In this document: piece after piece, positions 10,000-17,354 of the stretch | How positions within the stretch are numbered: position 1 is the first letter of the stretch | Layout: each line of letters begins with the position of its first letter | Assembly: GCF_001652265.1 (NCBI RefSeq) | Contig: NZ_LWBS01000011.1 | Location: forward strand, 62,001 to 126,000 | DNA: 64,000 nt | Origin: Rhizobium leguminosarum | Lineage (GTDB): Bacteria; Pseudomonadota; Alphaproteobacteria; Rhizobiales; Rhizobiaceae | Direction of reading: 5' to 3' | Translations under genes and position numbers: made by a program | The notes under the pieces: generated by a model | What the model was told of the DNA's origin: nothing | The model's input: only the letters and a program-made list of their open reading frames with translations | The model's database searches: none

Positions 10000-11108
10000 T
10001 TCGGCACCCAGCGGGAAAAGAGGGAGGTGGAAAGCGCGCGGCCCTGGGTCCTGCCGTCGGTGCCGGCTTCGCGAATCACCAACTCGCCGGATTCGACCAC
10101 GCCGCCGGCGCCGCGCATCGTCTCGCGCATCAGCTCGTGGATCGAATAGAAGCTGGCGCGGATCGAATAGGCCGTCAGCACCAGGCCCACTGCCTTTGGC
10201 GACAGGATCTCGCGGCAGACGTCGAGCATCAAGGGCAGATGCTCGAAGAGATGCCAGACTTCGCCATTGGGGCCGCGGCCGAATTTCGGCGGGTCGGTGA
10301 GGATGATATCGTACTGGCTGCTGCGGCGTTCCTCACGCAGGATGAATTTCATCGCATCCTCGCAGATCCAGCGGATCGGCAGCTTTTCCATGCGCCCGAG
10401 CGCCTGGTTTTCCCTTGCCCAGCCGATCGCCTTCTTCGAGGCGTCGACATGGGTGACCTCGGCGCCGGCGGCGGCGGCGACAAGCGAGGCGACGCCGGTA
10501 TAACCGAAGAGATTCAGCACCTTCAGTGGCCTGCCTGCCTTTTCGACCTCATCCTTCATCCAGCTCCAGTGGACGATCTGCTCGGGAAAGACGCCGACAT
10601 GACGGAAGGAGGTGAAGCGACCGAGGAAATCGACGCCGAGCAGATTGAGCGGCCAGGTCTCGCCGAGCGCCCCTTTCGGGAAGCGCCAGCGGCCGGTGCC
10701 TTCCTCGTCGGTGTCGCCGGTGAAGACGGCATCGACCTTTTCCCAGACTTGGGGCGCCAGCGAAGGCCGCCACAGCGCTTGGGCCTCGGGGCGGATGATG
10801 CGGTAGGGGCCGTATTGCTCCAGCTTTTCGCCGTTGCCGCTGTCGATCAGGTGGAAGTCGCCGGCCCCGAGCGATTCGAGGATGACGGGCACGCGCTCAG
10901 TCGGACGCTCGCCGCTGCGTGTCATCAGGGGACGCACGACGGCGGCAGGCACAGCAGCCTCGCGCACCGCCTCGCGGGTTGCTGCCGGCCGCGCGACCGG
11001 CTTTGGCGGCCGGCCTGCCCGATCGTCCCTGCGGCTTTCACCGGAAGGACCTGATGTTTTCTTCTGGCCCGGCCGGCCTTCTCTTTGTTTCAACGTGCTC
11101 TTCCGCAT
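9996..11108 (-). CDS. Class I SAM-dependent rRNA methyltransferase, RlmI/COG1092 type
   Basis: 370 residues; probably a 23S rRNA cytosine methyltransferase. The N-terminal 60-70 residues are basic and low in complexity (GRPGQKKTSGPSGESRRDD) with no matching domain, so they are likely disordered RNA-binding sequence. The catalytic domain has motif I VLNLFGYTGVASL, an acidic motif VTHVDASKKAI, and the DPPKFGRGPNGE motif IV of this family. First gene of the operon with the TrmH-like gene and lspA. A palindromic repeat lies about 35 bp upstream of the start. RlmI and related SAM-dependent 23S methyltransferases are indistinguishable here. Confidence 0.85.
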   Translation of the reverse strand: MRKSTLKQREGRPGQKKTSGPSGESRRDDRAGRPPKPVARPAATREAVREAAVPAAVVRPLMTRSGERPTERVPVILESLGAGDFHLIDSGNGEKLEQYGPYRIIRPEAQALWRPSLAPQVWEKVDAVFTGDTDEEGTGRWRFPKGALGETWPLNLLGVDFLGRFTSFRHVGVFPEQIVHWSWMKDEVEKAGRPLKVLNLFGYTGVASLVAAAAGAEVTHVDASKKAIGWARENQALGRMEKLPIRWICEDAMKFILREERRSSQYDIILTDPPKFGRGPNGEVWHLFEHLPLMLDVCREILSPKAVGLVLTAYSIRASFYSIHELMRETMRGAGGVVESGELVIREAGTDGRTQGRALSTSLFSRWVPK

Positions 11109-11144
11109 CTCTGTCGGGGTGGCTTATCGGCTTTGCGTCCGCCA

Positions 11145-11201
11145 CAGCGCCGTGCGTCTTTTGAGACGCAAAAAGGACGCTGCAGCACTTGAATTATGCA
11201 G
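11145..11201. repeat. Dispersed palindromic repeat, copy 1 (short form)
   Basis: Outer arms CAGCG...CGCTG enclose a hairpin GCGTCTttt-gaGACGC, followed by a CACTTGAATTATGCAG tail. The same architecture recurs at 13351, 18971, 23870, 43150 (inverted) and 58994. This copy sits between the divergent rRNA methyltransferase start and the Nudix stop codon. It could fold in RNA from either strand. Confidence 0.75.
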
Positions 11202-11284
11202 TAGCCCAGAAAACCGTGCCGGATCAACTGTGCAGCCGACCTGGCCCGGGCAAACGACAGGGTCTTCCCCGCGCGGCGCCTATT

Positions 11285-11869
11285 TCAAACCCTCGGAGCC
11301 TGTGTGCGAAGCCAGCTTTCCGCCGCATAGAGGGCTGCGACATGCATCGATTGCATGATGACGACGCCGGACTGTAGGTCGCTCAGGATGGCAGCAAGAT
11401 CCGCAAACAGCAGGTCGACCTTCTCGCCGGGGTCGAATGCCGGTTCGCCGACCTTGCTCAGGCCGAGCGCCAGCCAACTCGTCACCACATTGCTGTGGTT
11501 GGCGGCATTCGGATAGGAGGTGAGCAGCTTGACGAAGGTCGAGGCTTCATAGCCGGTCTCTTCCCGCAGTTCGCGCCGTGCCGCCGCCATCGCCGCATCG
11601 CCGGTCTCGCTATCGCCGGGTTCGACGCCGCCGGCGACGAGACCGGCCACGATCTCGCCGCGGCCGTGCCGGTATTCCCGCGTCAGCAGCACGCGCCCGT
11701 CGGGCATCAGCGGAATGACGTTGATCCAGTCAGGATAATCGAGCACATGGAATGGCGCGATGACGGTTCCATCGGCAGTGACGCAATCGTCGCTCCGGAC
11801 CCGGATCCAGCGATCTTCATAGGTGATGCGGCTTGCCGTCACGCTCCACGGCTTCAGTTCGTCGTTCAT
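11285..11869 (-). CDS. Nudix hydrolase (ADP-ribose pyrophosphatase-like)
   Basis: 194 residues from the ATG at 11869; an upstream in-frame ATG at 11944 would add 25 residues without family character. It should hydrolyse a nucleoside diphosphate linked to another moiety, such as ADP-ribose or a nucleotide sugar. The Nudix box is visible as GGVEPGDSETGD followed by AARRELREETGYE. The REL-REETG core carries the metal-binding glutamates, and Asp occupies the position of the first Glu of the consensus. The N-terminal strands (WSVTASRITYEDRWIRV) and LLTREYRHG match ADP-sugar pyrophosphatases of the NudF/NUDT5 group. Monocistronic and divergent from the CoxG-like gene. Confidence 0.85.
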   Translation of the reverse strand: MNDELKPWSVTASRITYEDRWIRVRSDDCVTADGTVIAPFHVLDYPDWINVIPLMPDGRVLLTREYRHGRGEIVAGLVAGGVEPGDSETGDAAMAAARRELREETGYEASTFVKLLTSYPNAANHSNVVTSWLALGLSKVGEPAFDPGEKVDLLFADLAAILSDLQSGVVIMQSMHVAALYAAESWLRTQAPRV

Positions 11870-11994
11870 CGGCCCATCCCCTATGTGTGTCAAATGTGTG
11901 CCAGATCGGAACCCGGCAGATAACATTACGTCCCGCCTTGGCAAAGCGCTTTCCCGCTGGGATAAGATGAGCTGATCGGAGATGGGGCTATCGA

Positions 11995-12450
11995 ATGGAT
12001 TTCACCGGCGAAGAACGCATCGCCGCGCCGCGGGACGTCGTCTGGGCAGCGCTCAACGATCCCGAGATCATGCGCAGCTGCATTCCAGGCTGTCAGAGCA
12101 TCGAGCGGCTGTCGCCGAGAGCTTTCGAGGCGACGATCAAGGTCAAGTTCAGCCTGCTGTCTGCCACCTTTCATGGGCTGCTGACGCTTTCCAATGTCGA
12201 TGCGCCGAAGAGCTACACGTTGTCGGCCGAAGGCAAGGGCGGTCTTGCCGGCTTCGCCAGGGGCAGCGCCGATATCGTGCTCGAGGAAAGGGGTGCCGAG
12301 ACCATCCTGCACTACCGGTCGAAGGCCGAACTCGGTGGCAGGCTCGCCCAGCTCGGTGCCCGCCTGCTCGATTCGACCTCGCAGAAGCTCGCCGAAGGGT
12401 TCTTTTCGGATTTCAATGCCGCCGTCGTCGCCAAGATGGCGGCCGGTTAG
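11995..12450 (+). CDS. CoxG/SRPBCC-family protein
   Basis: 151-residue START/Bet v1-like (SRPBCC) protein of the CoxG type. CoxG helps mature or anchor CO dehydrogenase in carboxydotrophs, but many family members lie outside cox clusters and their role is unknown. Visible signatures: N-terminal MDFTGEERIAAPRDVVWAAL, the helix-loop NDPEIMRSCIPGCQS (the PGC block is diagnostic for CoxG), and C-terminal helix LAEGFFSDF. No coxMSL or molybdenum genes are nearby, so a role in CO oxidation is not implied. A GNAT gene follows 37 bp downstream on the same strand and may be cotranscribed. Confidence 0.82.
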   Translation: MDFTGEERIAAPRDVVWAALNDPEIMRSCIPGCQSIERLSPRAFEATIKVKFSLLSATFHGLLTLSNVDAPKSYTLSAEGKGGLAGFARGSADIVLEERGAETILHYRSKAELGGRLAQLGARLLDSTSQKLAEGFFSDFNAAVVAKMAAG

Positions 12451-12487
12451 GCTTGGCGCGGGCTGAGGGTTTGTTTAAATCGACGTC

Positions 12488-12922
12488 ATGACGTGGACCA
12501 TCAGGCCGCCGCTGGCGGAAGACCAGGAAATGCTCGCGGAGATTTATCTTTCCGTGCGCCGCGAAACATTCGTCTGGGTCGATCCCGGCAAGTTCTATCG
12601 CGAGGATTTCGCCGCTCATACCAACGGCGAGACGGTCTTCGTCTGCGCGCATGAACGCGGCAGCGTCGCCGGCTTCCTGTCACTCTGGCCGGGGGACGAT
12701 TTCATCCACATGCTCTATATCAGCCCTGAATTCCAGGGGCAGGGCGCTGGCACGGCGCTGCTGTACGCCCTGCCGGAATGGCCGCAACACCGGTACAGGC
12801 TGAAATGTCTGGTGAAGAACCGGCGGGCGAAGGCGTTCTACCTTTCCCACGGGTTCCAGGTGACCGGCAACGGCGCCTCGCCGGAGGGTGACTATGAGGA
12901 ATTGAGCTTTTTTCCGGTTTGA
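12488..12922 (+). CDS. GNAT-family N-acetyltransferase
   Basis: 144 residues, the length of a single GNAT domain, which transfers an acetyl group from acetyl-CoA to an amine. The acetyl-CoA loop motif (Q/R-x-x-G-x-G/A) is ISPEFQGQGAGTALL at about 78-92, preceded by strand IHMLYI. The C-terminal strand KCLVKNRRAKAFYLSHGFQV shows the usual N-x-x-A-x-x-F-Y GNAT ending. The substrate is unknown. The gene ends 39 bp before the convergent lapA-like gene. Confidence 0.87.
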   Translation: MTWTIRPPLAEDQEMLAEIYLSVRRETFVWVDPGKFYREDFAAHTNGETVFVCAHERGSVAGFLSLWPGDDFIHMLYISPEFQGQGAGTALLYALPEWPQHRYRLKCLVKNRRAKAFYLSHGFQVTGNGASPEGDYEELSFFPV

Positions 12923-12961
12923 GATGCCGCCAAAGCTGGCCGTCGACATGCCAATCCGGTT

Positions 12962-13294
12962 TTATCGCGCCGGCAGCTGCCCGGCGATTTCCTCGGCACG
13001 GTTTTTGTGGCGGTCGGCCTCGCCTTGCCAGCGAATGGCTTCCTTGGCCTCGGTGCGGGCGCGCTTGCGGTGTTTGCCCTGGCTGAACCAGGTGGCGGCC
13101 GCGCCGATCAGCATGCCTGTAATCAGCGCGATGAACAGGAAGACGAAGAAGGGCGCGGAAACTGCAAGCACCTGGTCTTCGGGCCGGAACGGATTGAAGG
13201 CGAGCGTGACGATCTTCCGGTTGGCGACGCAAAAGACGATGAGGATGACGCCGAGCGGCAGCAGAATCAACAGGTTGACGATCTTCTTGGCCAT
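12962..13294 (-). CDS. LapA-domain (DUF1049) inner-membrane protein
   Basis: 110 residues with two membrane helices (about 6-24 and 47-69) and a basic, charged cytoplasmic C-terminus (GKHRKRARTEAKEAI) likely to form a helix. The LapA family is implicated in lipopolysaccharide assembly control in enterobacteria (LapA/YciS with LapB). No lapB is adjacent. Its place immediately after ihfB on the same strand is common in proteobacteria, where ihfB and the LapA-domain gene are neighbours. Here 267 bp with two repeats separate them, so cotranscription is uncertain. Confidence 0.8.
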   Translation of the reverse strand: MAKKIVNLLILLPLGVILIVFCVANRKIVTLAFNPFRPEDQVLAVSAPFFVFLFIALITGMLIGAAATWFSQGKHRKRARTEAKEAIRWQGEADRHKNRAEEIAGQLPAR

Positions 13295-13350
13295 TTGAGG
13301 TCTCCACGCGGCAGATTGCGCCGGTCTTTTTGCAGGGCGCGTTTCGTCCT

Positions 13351-13395
13351 TACAGCGCCACGCGTCTTTGTGAGACGCGTAAAATACGATGCGTT
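13351..13395. repeat. Dispersed palindromic repeat, copy 2
   Basis: TACAGCG arm, then hairpin ACGCGTCTttgtgAGACGCGT at 13360-13380, then a degraded right arm (ATACGATGCG for GGACGCTG). It belongs to the same family as 23870-23974 but lacks the second hairpin. It lies upstream of the lapA-like gene. Confidence 0.6.
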
Positions 13396-13447
13396 ACCAG
13401 AATAGGAAAACGGCCCTCGAGTTCAAGTGCGGTTTCGCCGCAGGCGG

Positions 13448-13550
13448 CTAAAGCGCGGCGCAATCTTTCAGATTTGCTGCTCGCGCTTTAGGTCTTTATG
13501 TCAACGCATGTCGTTATCGCAAAACCGCTGCACACTTTTGCGCGACATGC
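13448..13550. repeat. Two-hairpin repeat of a second family, after ihfB
   Basis: Hairpin one: CTAAAGCGCG ... CGCGCTTTAG (13448-13491) with inner AATC/GATT arms. Hairpin two: GCATGTCG ... CGACATGC (13506-13550). The double-palindrome design and its position 11 bp after the ihfB stop suggest a mobile intergenic element that now forms the 3' end of the ihfB transcript. I recognise this motif as frequent in Rhizobium genomes; copy number must be checked by search. Together with copy 2 above it fills the 13295-13561 gap. Confidence 0.65.
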
Positions 13551-13561
13551 TTGAGCACCGC

Positions 13562-13861
13562 TCAATCCTCTTCGTCGGCCTGGCCGGGATTGAGCCGCTC
13601 GCGCAATTCCTTGCCGGTCTTGAAGAAGGGAACCCACTTCTCCTCGACGAAGACGGTATCGCCGGTCCGCGGGTTGCGGCCGGAGCGGGAAGGGCGGTTC
13701 TTGACCGAAAAGGCGCCAAAGCCGCGCAATTCGACACGGTTACCCGCAGCCAGTGCATCCGTGATCTCGTCGAGAACCGCGTTGACGATATTCTCGACGT
13801 CGCGATGATAGAGATGCGGGTTGCGTGCCGCAACAATCTGCACCAATTCGGACTTGATCAC
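13562..13861 (-). CDS. ihfB: Integration host factor beta subunit
   Basis: 99-residue DNA-bending protein, partner of IHF-alpha. It shapes sigma-54 promoters and recombination sites. It begins [17 protein letters not shown], and the HU/IHF arm reads [25 protein letters not shown] with the DNA-intercalating Pro in the NPRTG turn; [15 protein letters not shown] ends the fold. Acidic C-terminal tail. The gene follows sppA on the same strand with a 29-bp gap, so the two are probably cotranscribed, as in many alphaproteobacteria. IHF serving sigma-54 promoters fits with rpoN close by, but that is context, not evidence of linkage. Confidence 0.95.
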   Translation of the reverse strand: MIKSELVQIVAARNPHLYHRDVENIVNAVLDEITDALAAGNRVELRGFGAFSVKNRPSRSGRNPRTGDTVFVEEKWVPFFKTGKELRERLNPGQADEED

Positions 13862-13890
13862 ATTCGCCCCCTTAAATTATTGATTTCTTA

Positions 13891-14841
13891 TCAATCGTGG
13901 CCAACCTGCCAAACTGAAAGCAGCCCGTCAAGAAGCAACTTTGGGGGCAGGATTCCATTGATATCCTGGGTTTTCATGAGATCACCATAACCGAAGATCG
14001 TAATCAACCGCGAAACAGCCCCAGCGAGCAGAAAGGGCGTATTGCTCTTCTTGTCCCAGTCCACCATCGGCAGTTCGCCGTCGACGCCGCGCGACGTCAG
14101 ATAGGCGCGGATCTCAGCCTCGCCGCCAATCGCATCGACGAGTTTCACCTTCAGCGCCTGGCGGCCGGTATAGATCGTGCCGTCGGCCAGTTTCAGCACC
14201 TCGTCGCGCGGCAGCTTGCGCCGGTCGGCAACCAGGTCGACGAACCAGTTATAGCTGTCGACCACCATGCTGCGGATCATCGCCTTGGCCTCTTCGCTCG
14301 CCTCGTGGAAGGGCGAGGGCTCGGCCTTCAGCGGCGAAGACTTGATCTCCTGCAGCGAGACGCCGATCTTGTCGAGCAGTGGCTGGATCTGCGGATACTG
14401 GAAGATGACGCCGATCGAGCCGGTGATCGAGCTGTCGCCGGCAATGATCGTATCGCCGGCGGTGGCGATCATGTATCCGGCGGAGGCGGCAAGCGTGCGC
14501 ACGTCGGAGACAACAGGCTTCTTGGCCGATATCGCACGGATCGCCTTGAAGATTTTTTCGCCGCCATAGGTCGTACCACCGGGCGAGGAGATCGAAATCA
14601 CCGCTGCCTTCACCTGGTCGCTGGTCTCGACCTTCTTCAGCCGCTCCAGGAGCTCGTCGTCGTCGACGATCAGTCCGGATATCGTCACATGGGCGATATG
14701 CGGGCGCTGCGTCCCGGCATCGCCGAGGGCAAAGCGGTAGAAGGCGAAACCAAGTGCCACGATGAGGGCCACCGCGATGAGACGCCAGAAGCCGAGCTTG
14801 CGGCGCAGCCGCCGGCGATCCGCGATGATCGAACTGTCCAT
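13891..14841 (-). CDS. sppA: Signal peptide peptidase SppA (short S49 form)
   Basis: Inner-membrane serine protease of family S49 that degrades cleaved signal peptides. The start is the ATG at 14841 because GGAGG lies 6 bp upstream; the longer open frame to 15054 has no family character. 316 residues: one N-terminal membrane anchor (about 19-38), then the S49 domain with ISSPGGTTYGGEKI, the nucleophile region LAASAGYMIATAG, ITGSIGVIFQ, and the general-base Lys within EIKSSPLKAEPSPFHE. This is the short, single-domain type with a Ser/Lys dyad, not the tandem E. coli form. Divergent from lptC. Confidence 0.92.
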   Translation of the reverse strand: MDSSIIADRRRLRRKLGFWRLIAVALIVALGFAFYRFALGDAGTQRPHIAHVTISGLIVDDDELLERLKKVETSDQVKAAVISISSPGGTTYGGEKIFKAIRAISAKKPVVSDVRTLAASAGYMIATAGDTIIAGDSSITGSIGVIFQYPQIQPLLDKIGVSLQEIKSSPLKAEPSPFHEASEEAKAMIRSMVVDSYNWFVDLVADRRKLPRDEVLKLADGTIYTGRQALKVKLVDAIGGEAEIRAYLTSRGVDGELPMVDWDKKSNTPFLLAGAVSRLITIFGYGDLMKTQDINGILPPKLLLDGLLSVWQVGHD

Positions 14842-15065
14842 GGAAACCTCCAGCGCTGGCACCGGCTTCGGCATGCCGCCGATCGATCCGGTGAAAAAGG
14901 GTGGCAGCGGCCCGTACGAATGCCACTTTTGAATGTTTTTCGTTTTGTTGCTTGTTGCAGAAAAAATTCCATATTGGCAAGCCAATGTAATAATGCGAAA
15001 CGAACTGTGATTGGTGGCCGGCTTTGTTATCGAGGCGCGGCGATCACCGCACATGGACGAGGCCT

Positions 15066-15731
15066 ATGCTCGATACCCTGAAGAACAACGGACATGCCGC
15101 CTATTCAGGGTCCGGCAGGAGCGCCTATGGCGACGCGTTGTTCCATTCCGCCCGCGTGCGGCGGCTGAAGATATTGCTGCCGGTGGCGGCCCTCATCATC
15201 GCGGCGAGCCTCACCGCGGTGGCGTTGGTCAGCATCTATCTGCCCGAGAATGTCAAGATGGAAGGCGCCAAGATCGAGAACGGCAAGGTCGTGATGGAAA
15301 AGCCGGCGATATCAGGACGCAATTCCGACGGCATCAACTATTCGATGCTGGCCGAAAGGGCTCTGCAGGATATCCGCAATCCCAATCTCATCACGCTCGA
15401 GACGATCAAGGCCGCCGTGCCGATGAATGACGGCCTGATCGCCCGCGTCGTCGCCTCGACTGCCGATTACAACCGCGCCACCGACAACCTGCATATGACG
15501 GCCCCCTTCACCCTGGTGCTGAGCAGCGGCCTCAATGCGAATTTCCAGTCCGCGCAGCTCGACATCAAGGGCGGAAACATGCGGAGCGACGACCCCGTTA
15601 CCATCACCAAGGACAATGCCTCCATTGTTGCGAAGACGCTTCAGATAACCGATAAGGGGCGGGTGATCACATTCGAGGGGAATGTTCGAATGAATGTCGA
15701 TCCATCCACCATCCATAAACAGGGCACTTAA
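15066..15731 (+). CDS. lptC: LPS export protein LptC
   Basis: Bitopic inner-membrane member of the Lpt bridge that carries lipopolysaccharide from LptB2FG to LptA. 221 residues from the ATG at 15066 (GACGAGG ribosome site 5 bp upstream). An N-terminal cytoplasmic segment is followed by one helix (about 32-55, ILLPVAALIIAASLTAV) and a periplasmic beta-jellyroll (DUF1239), with NYSMLAERALQD and ITFEGNVRMNV typical of the fold. Its stop lies 15 bp before lptA, so lptC-lptA-lptB form one transcription unit. Rhizobial LptC is poorly conserved in sequence, so the call relies on fold and context. Confidence 0.88.
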   Translation: MLDTLKNNGHAAYSGSGRSAYGDALFHSARVRRLKILLPVAALIIAASLTAVALVSIYLPENVKMEGAKIENGKVVMEKPAISGRNSDGINYSMLAERALQDIRNPNLITLETIKAAVPMNDGLIARVVASTADYNRATDNLHMTAPFTLVLSSGLNANFQSAQLDIKGGNMRSDDPVTITKDNASIVAKTLQITDKGRVITFEGNVRMNVDPSTIHKQGT

Positions 15732-15746
15732 CCAGCCGGGTCATCC

Positions 15747-16382
15747 ATGACAAAAGATTGTCGCATTTCCACTTGCAAGACAGGCATGGCATTCATTGCC
15801 GGCGCATTTGCCCTTATTCTGACGGCCTCGGGCGCGGGTGCGCAGTCGACCACGATGTCGGGCATGAAGCTTTCCAACGACCAACCGATCCAGATCGAAA
15901 GCGACAAGCTTGAGATCCATGACCAGGAACACACCGCGCTCTTCACCGGCAAGGTCAAGGTCGTCCAGGGCACGACGACGATGCAGTCCGGCAAGATGAC
16001 CGTCTATTACAAGGACAAGGCAGCAAAGCCGGCTGCTGACGGCGCGCAACCCGCCGCCCAGCCGGAGCAGTCGGCCTCGCTTGCATCGGGAAGTGCTGAT
16101 ATCGACAAGATCCTGGTGACGGACAAGGTCCTCTTGACTTCTGGCACGCAGACGGCGACCGCCGATGACGGCAATTTCGACATGGCCTCGCAGACATTCA
16201 TCCTCACGGCAGATGAGGGGAACAAGGTTATTCTGTCGGACGGGCCGAACGTCTTCACCGGCTGTAAACTGACGGTTCACATGCAGACTGGCCAGGCGGA
16301 GCTTGAAAGCTGCGGCGGGCGTGTCCAGATTCAGCTCGATCCGAAATCGAAGCCGAATACACCGCAGCAGAAGCAGAACTGA
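15747..16382 (+). CDS. lptA: Periplasmic LPS-transport protein LptA (OstA domain)
   Basis: Periplasmic bridge protein that polymerises head to tail between LptC and LptD. 211 residues with a signal peptide (about 1-34, cleavage near GAGA-QS) and an OstA/LptA beta-jellyroll: QPIQIESDKLEIHDQEHTAL, then FTGKVKVVQGTTTMQSGKMTVYYKD. A Pro/Ala-rich insert (about 93-110) separates two halves, then ILTADEGNKVILSDGPNVFTG and CKLTVHMQTGQAEL complete the fold. C-terminal tail rich in Gln, Asn and Lys. Directly followed by lptB. Confidence 0.9.
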   Translation: MTKDCRISTCKTGMAFIAGAFALILTASGAGAQSTTMSGMKLSNDQPIQIESDKLEIHDQEHTALFTGKVKVVQGTTTMQSGKMTVYYKDKAAKPAADGAQPAAQPEQSASLASGSADIDKILVTDKVLLTSGTQTATADDGNFDMASQTFILTADEGNKVILSDGPNVFTGCKLTVHMQTGQAELESCGGRVQIQLDPKSKPNTPQQKQN

Positions 16383-16422
16383 GAAGCCGGCCTCCCACGT
16401 GAAATTATCATCGCTATCCACC

Positions 16423-17199
16423 ATGTTCGGCAAGCCCGGGCCACAAGCTGCGGGTGCCGCCGACAAGAGCCGCTATCAGGGAACGCTGATCGCACGCGGT
16501 CTGACGAAGACCTATGCGACGCGGCGCGTCGTCAACGGCGTTTCGCTGGTGGTGCGCCGTGGCGAGGCCGTTGGCCTGCTCGGCCCGAACGGCGCCGGCA
16601 AGACCACCTGTTTTTATATGATCACCGGCCTTGTGCCGGTGGATGAAGGCACAATCGAGATCGACGGCAACGACGTCACGACCATGCCGATGTACCGCCG
16701 GTCGCGCCTTGGCGTCGGTTACCTGCCGCAGGAAGCCTCGATTTTCCGCGGGCTGACGGTGGAAGAGAATATCCGCGCCGTCCTCGAAGTGCATGTGAAG
16801 GACAAGGCCGAGCGCGAGCAGAAGCTGAACGAGCTGCTGGAGGAATTCCATATCCAGAAGCTGCGCAAGAGTGCCGCCGTCGCCCTTTCCGGCGGTGAGC
16901 GCCGCCGCCTCGAAATCGCGCGTGCGCTTGCGACCGACCCGACCTTCATGCTGCTCGACGAGCCCTTCGCCGGCGTCGACCCGATCTCGGTCGCCGACAT
17001 CCAGAATCTCGTTCACCACCTGACGGCGCGCGGCATCGGCGTTCTCATCACCGACCACAATGTGCGCGAGACGCTGGGTCTCATCGACCGCGCCTACATC
17101 ATCCACGCCGGTGAGGTGCTGACCCATGGCCGGGCGAACGACATCGTCAACAATCCGGAAGTGCGCCGGCTCTACCTCGGCGACAATTTCAGCCTCTGA
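16423..17199 (+). CDS. lptB: LPS export ABC transporter ATP-binding protein
   Basis: ATPase that powers LptFG extraction of LPS from the inner membrane. 258 residues from ATG 16423; a GTG at 16399 would add 8 residues. All ABC motifs are present: Walker A GPNGAGKTT, Q loop YLPQEASIF, signature LSGGERRRLE, Walker B FMLLDEPFAGVD, and H loop TDHNV. The C-terminal MLTHGRANDIVNNPEVRRLYLG block is the classical LptB ending. lptFG lie elsewhere. The gene is followed 155 bp later by rpoN, the common proteobacterial order. Confidence 0.95.
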   Translation: MFGKPGPQAAGAADKSRYQGTLIARGLTKTYATRRVVNGVSLVVRRGEAVGLLGPNGAGKTTCFYMITGLVPVDEGTIEIDGNDVTTMPMYRRSRLGVGYLPQEASIFRGLTVEENIRAVLEVHVKDKAEREQKLNELLEEFHIQKLRKSAAVALSGGERRRLEIARALATDPTFMLLDEPFAGVDPISVADIQNLVHHLTARGIGVLITDHNVRETLGLIDRAYIIHAGEVLTHGRANDIVNNPEVRRLYLGDNFSL

Positions 17200-17354
17200 T
17201 ACCGGGCCGCCCGCAGAAATTCACCTTGTCGGCATAGTTCCGCTTGACCAAATAGAATAAAAAAGCAATTTTTGGGCCAACTTGGATTTCCGTGGCCTGA
17301 AGCCTTGATCGGACGCGGTTTCCCGGAGGAATTGAGGGGAGTTTCGCGTCCGTC

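Noticed and set aside
14842..15054. 71-codon extension of SppA
   Set aside because: A GGAGG ribosome site sits just before the ATG at 14841, and the extension covers the divergent lptC promoter region.
17225..17260. Sigma-54 promoter before rpoN
   Set aside because: A GG...GC pair is present but the spacing is not the required 10 bp.
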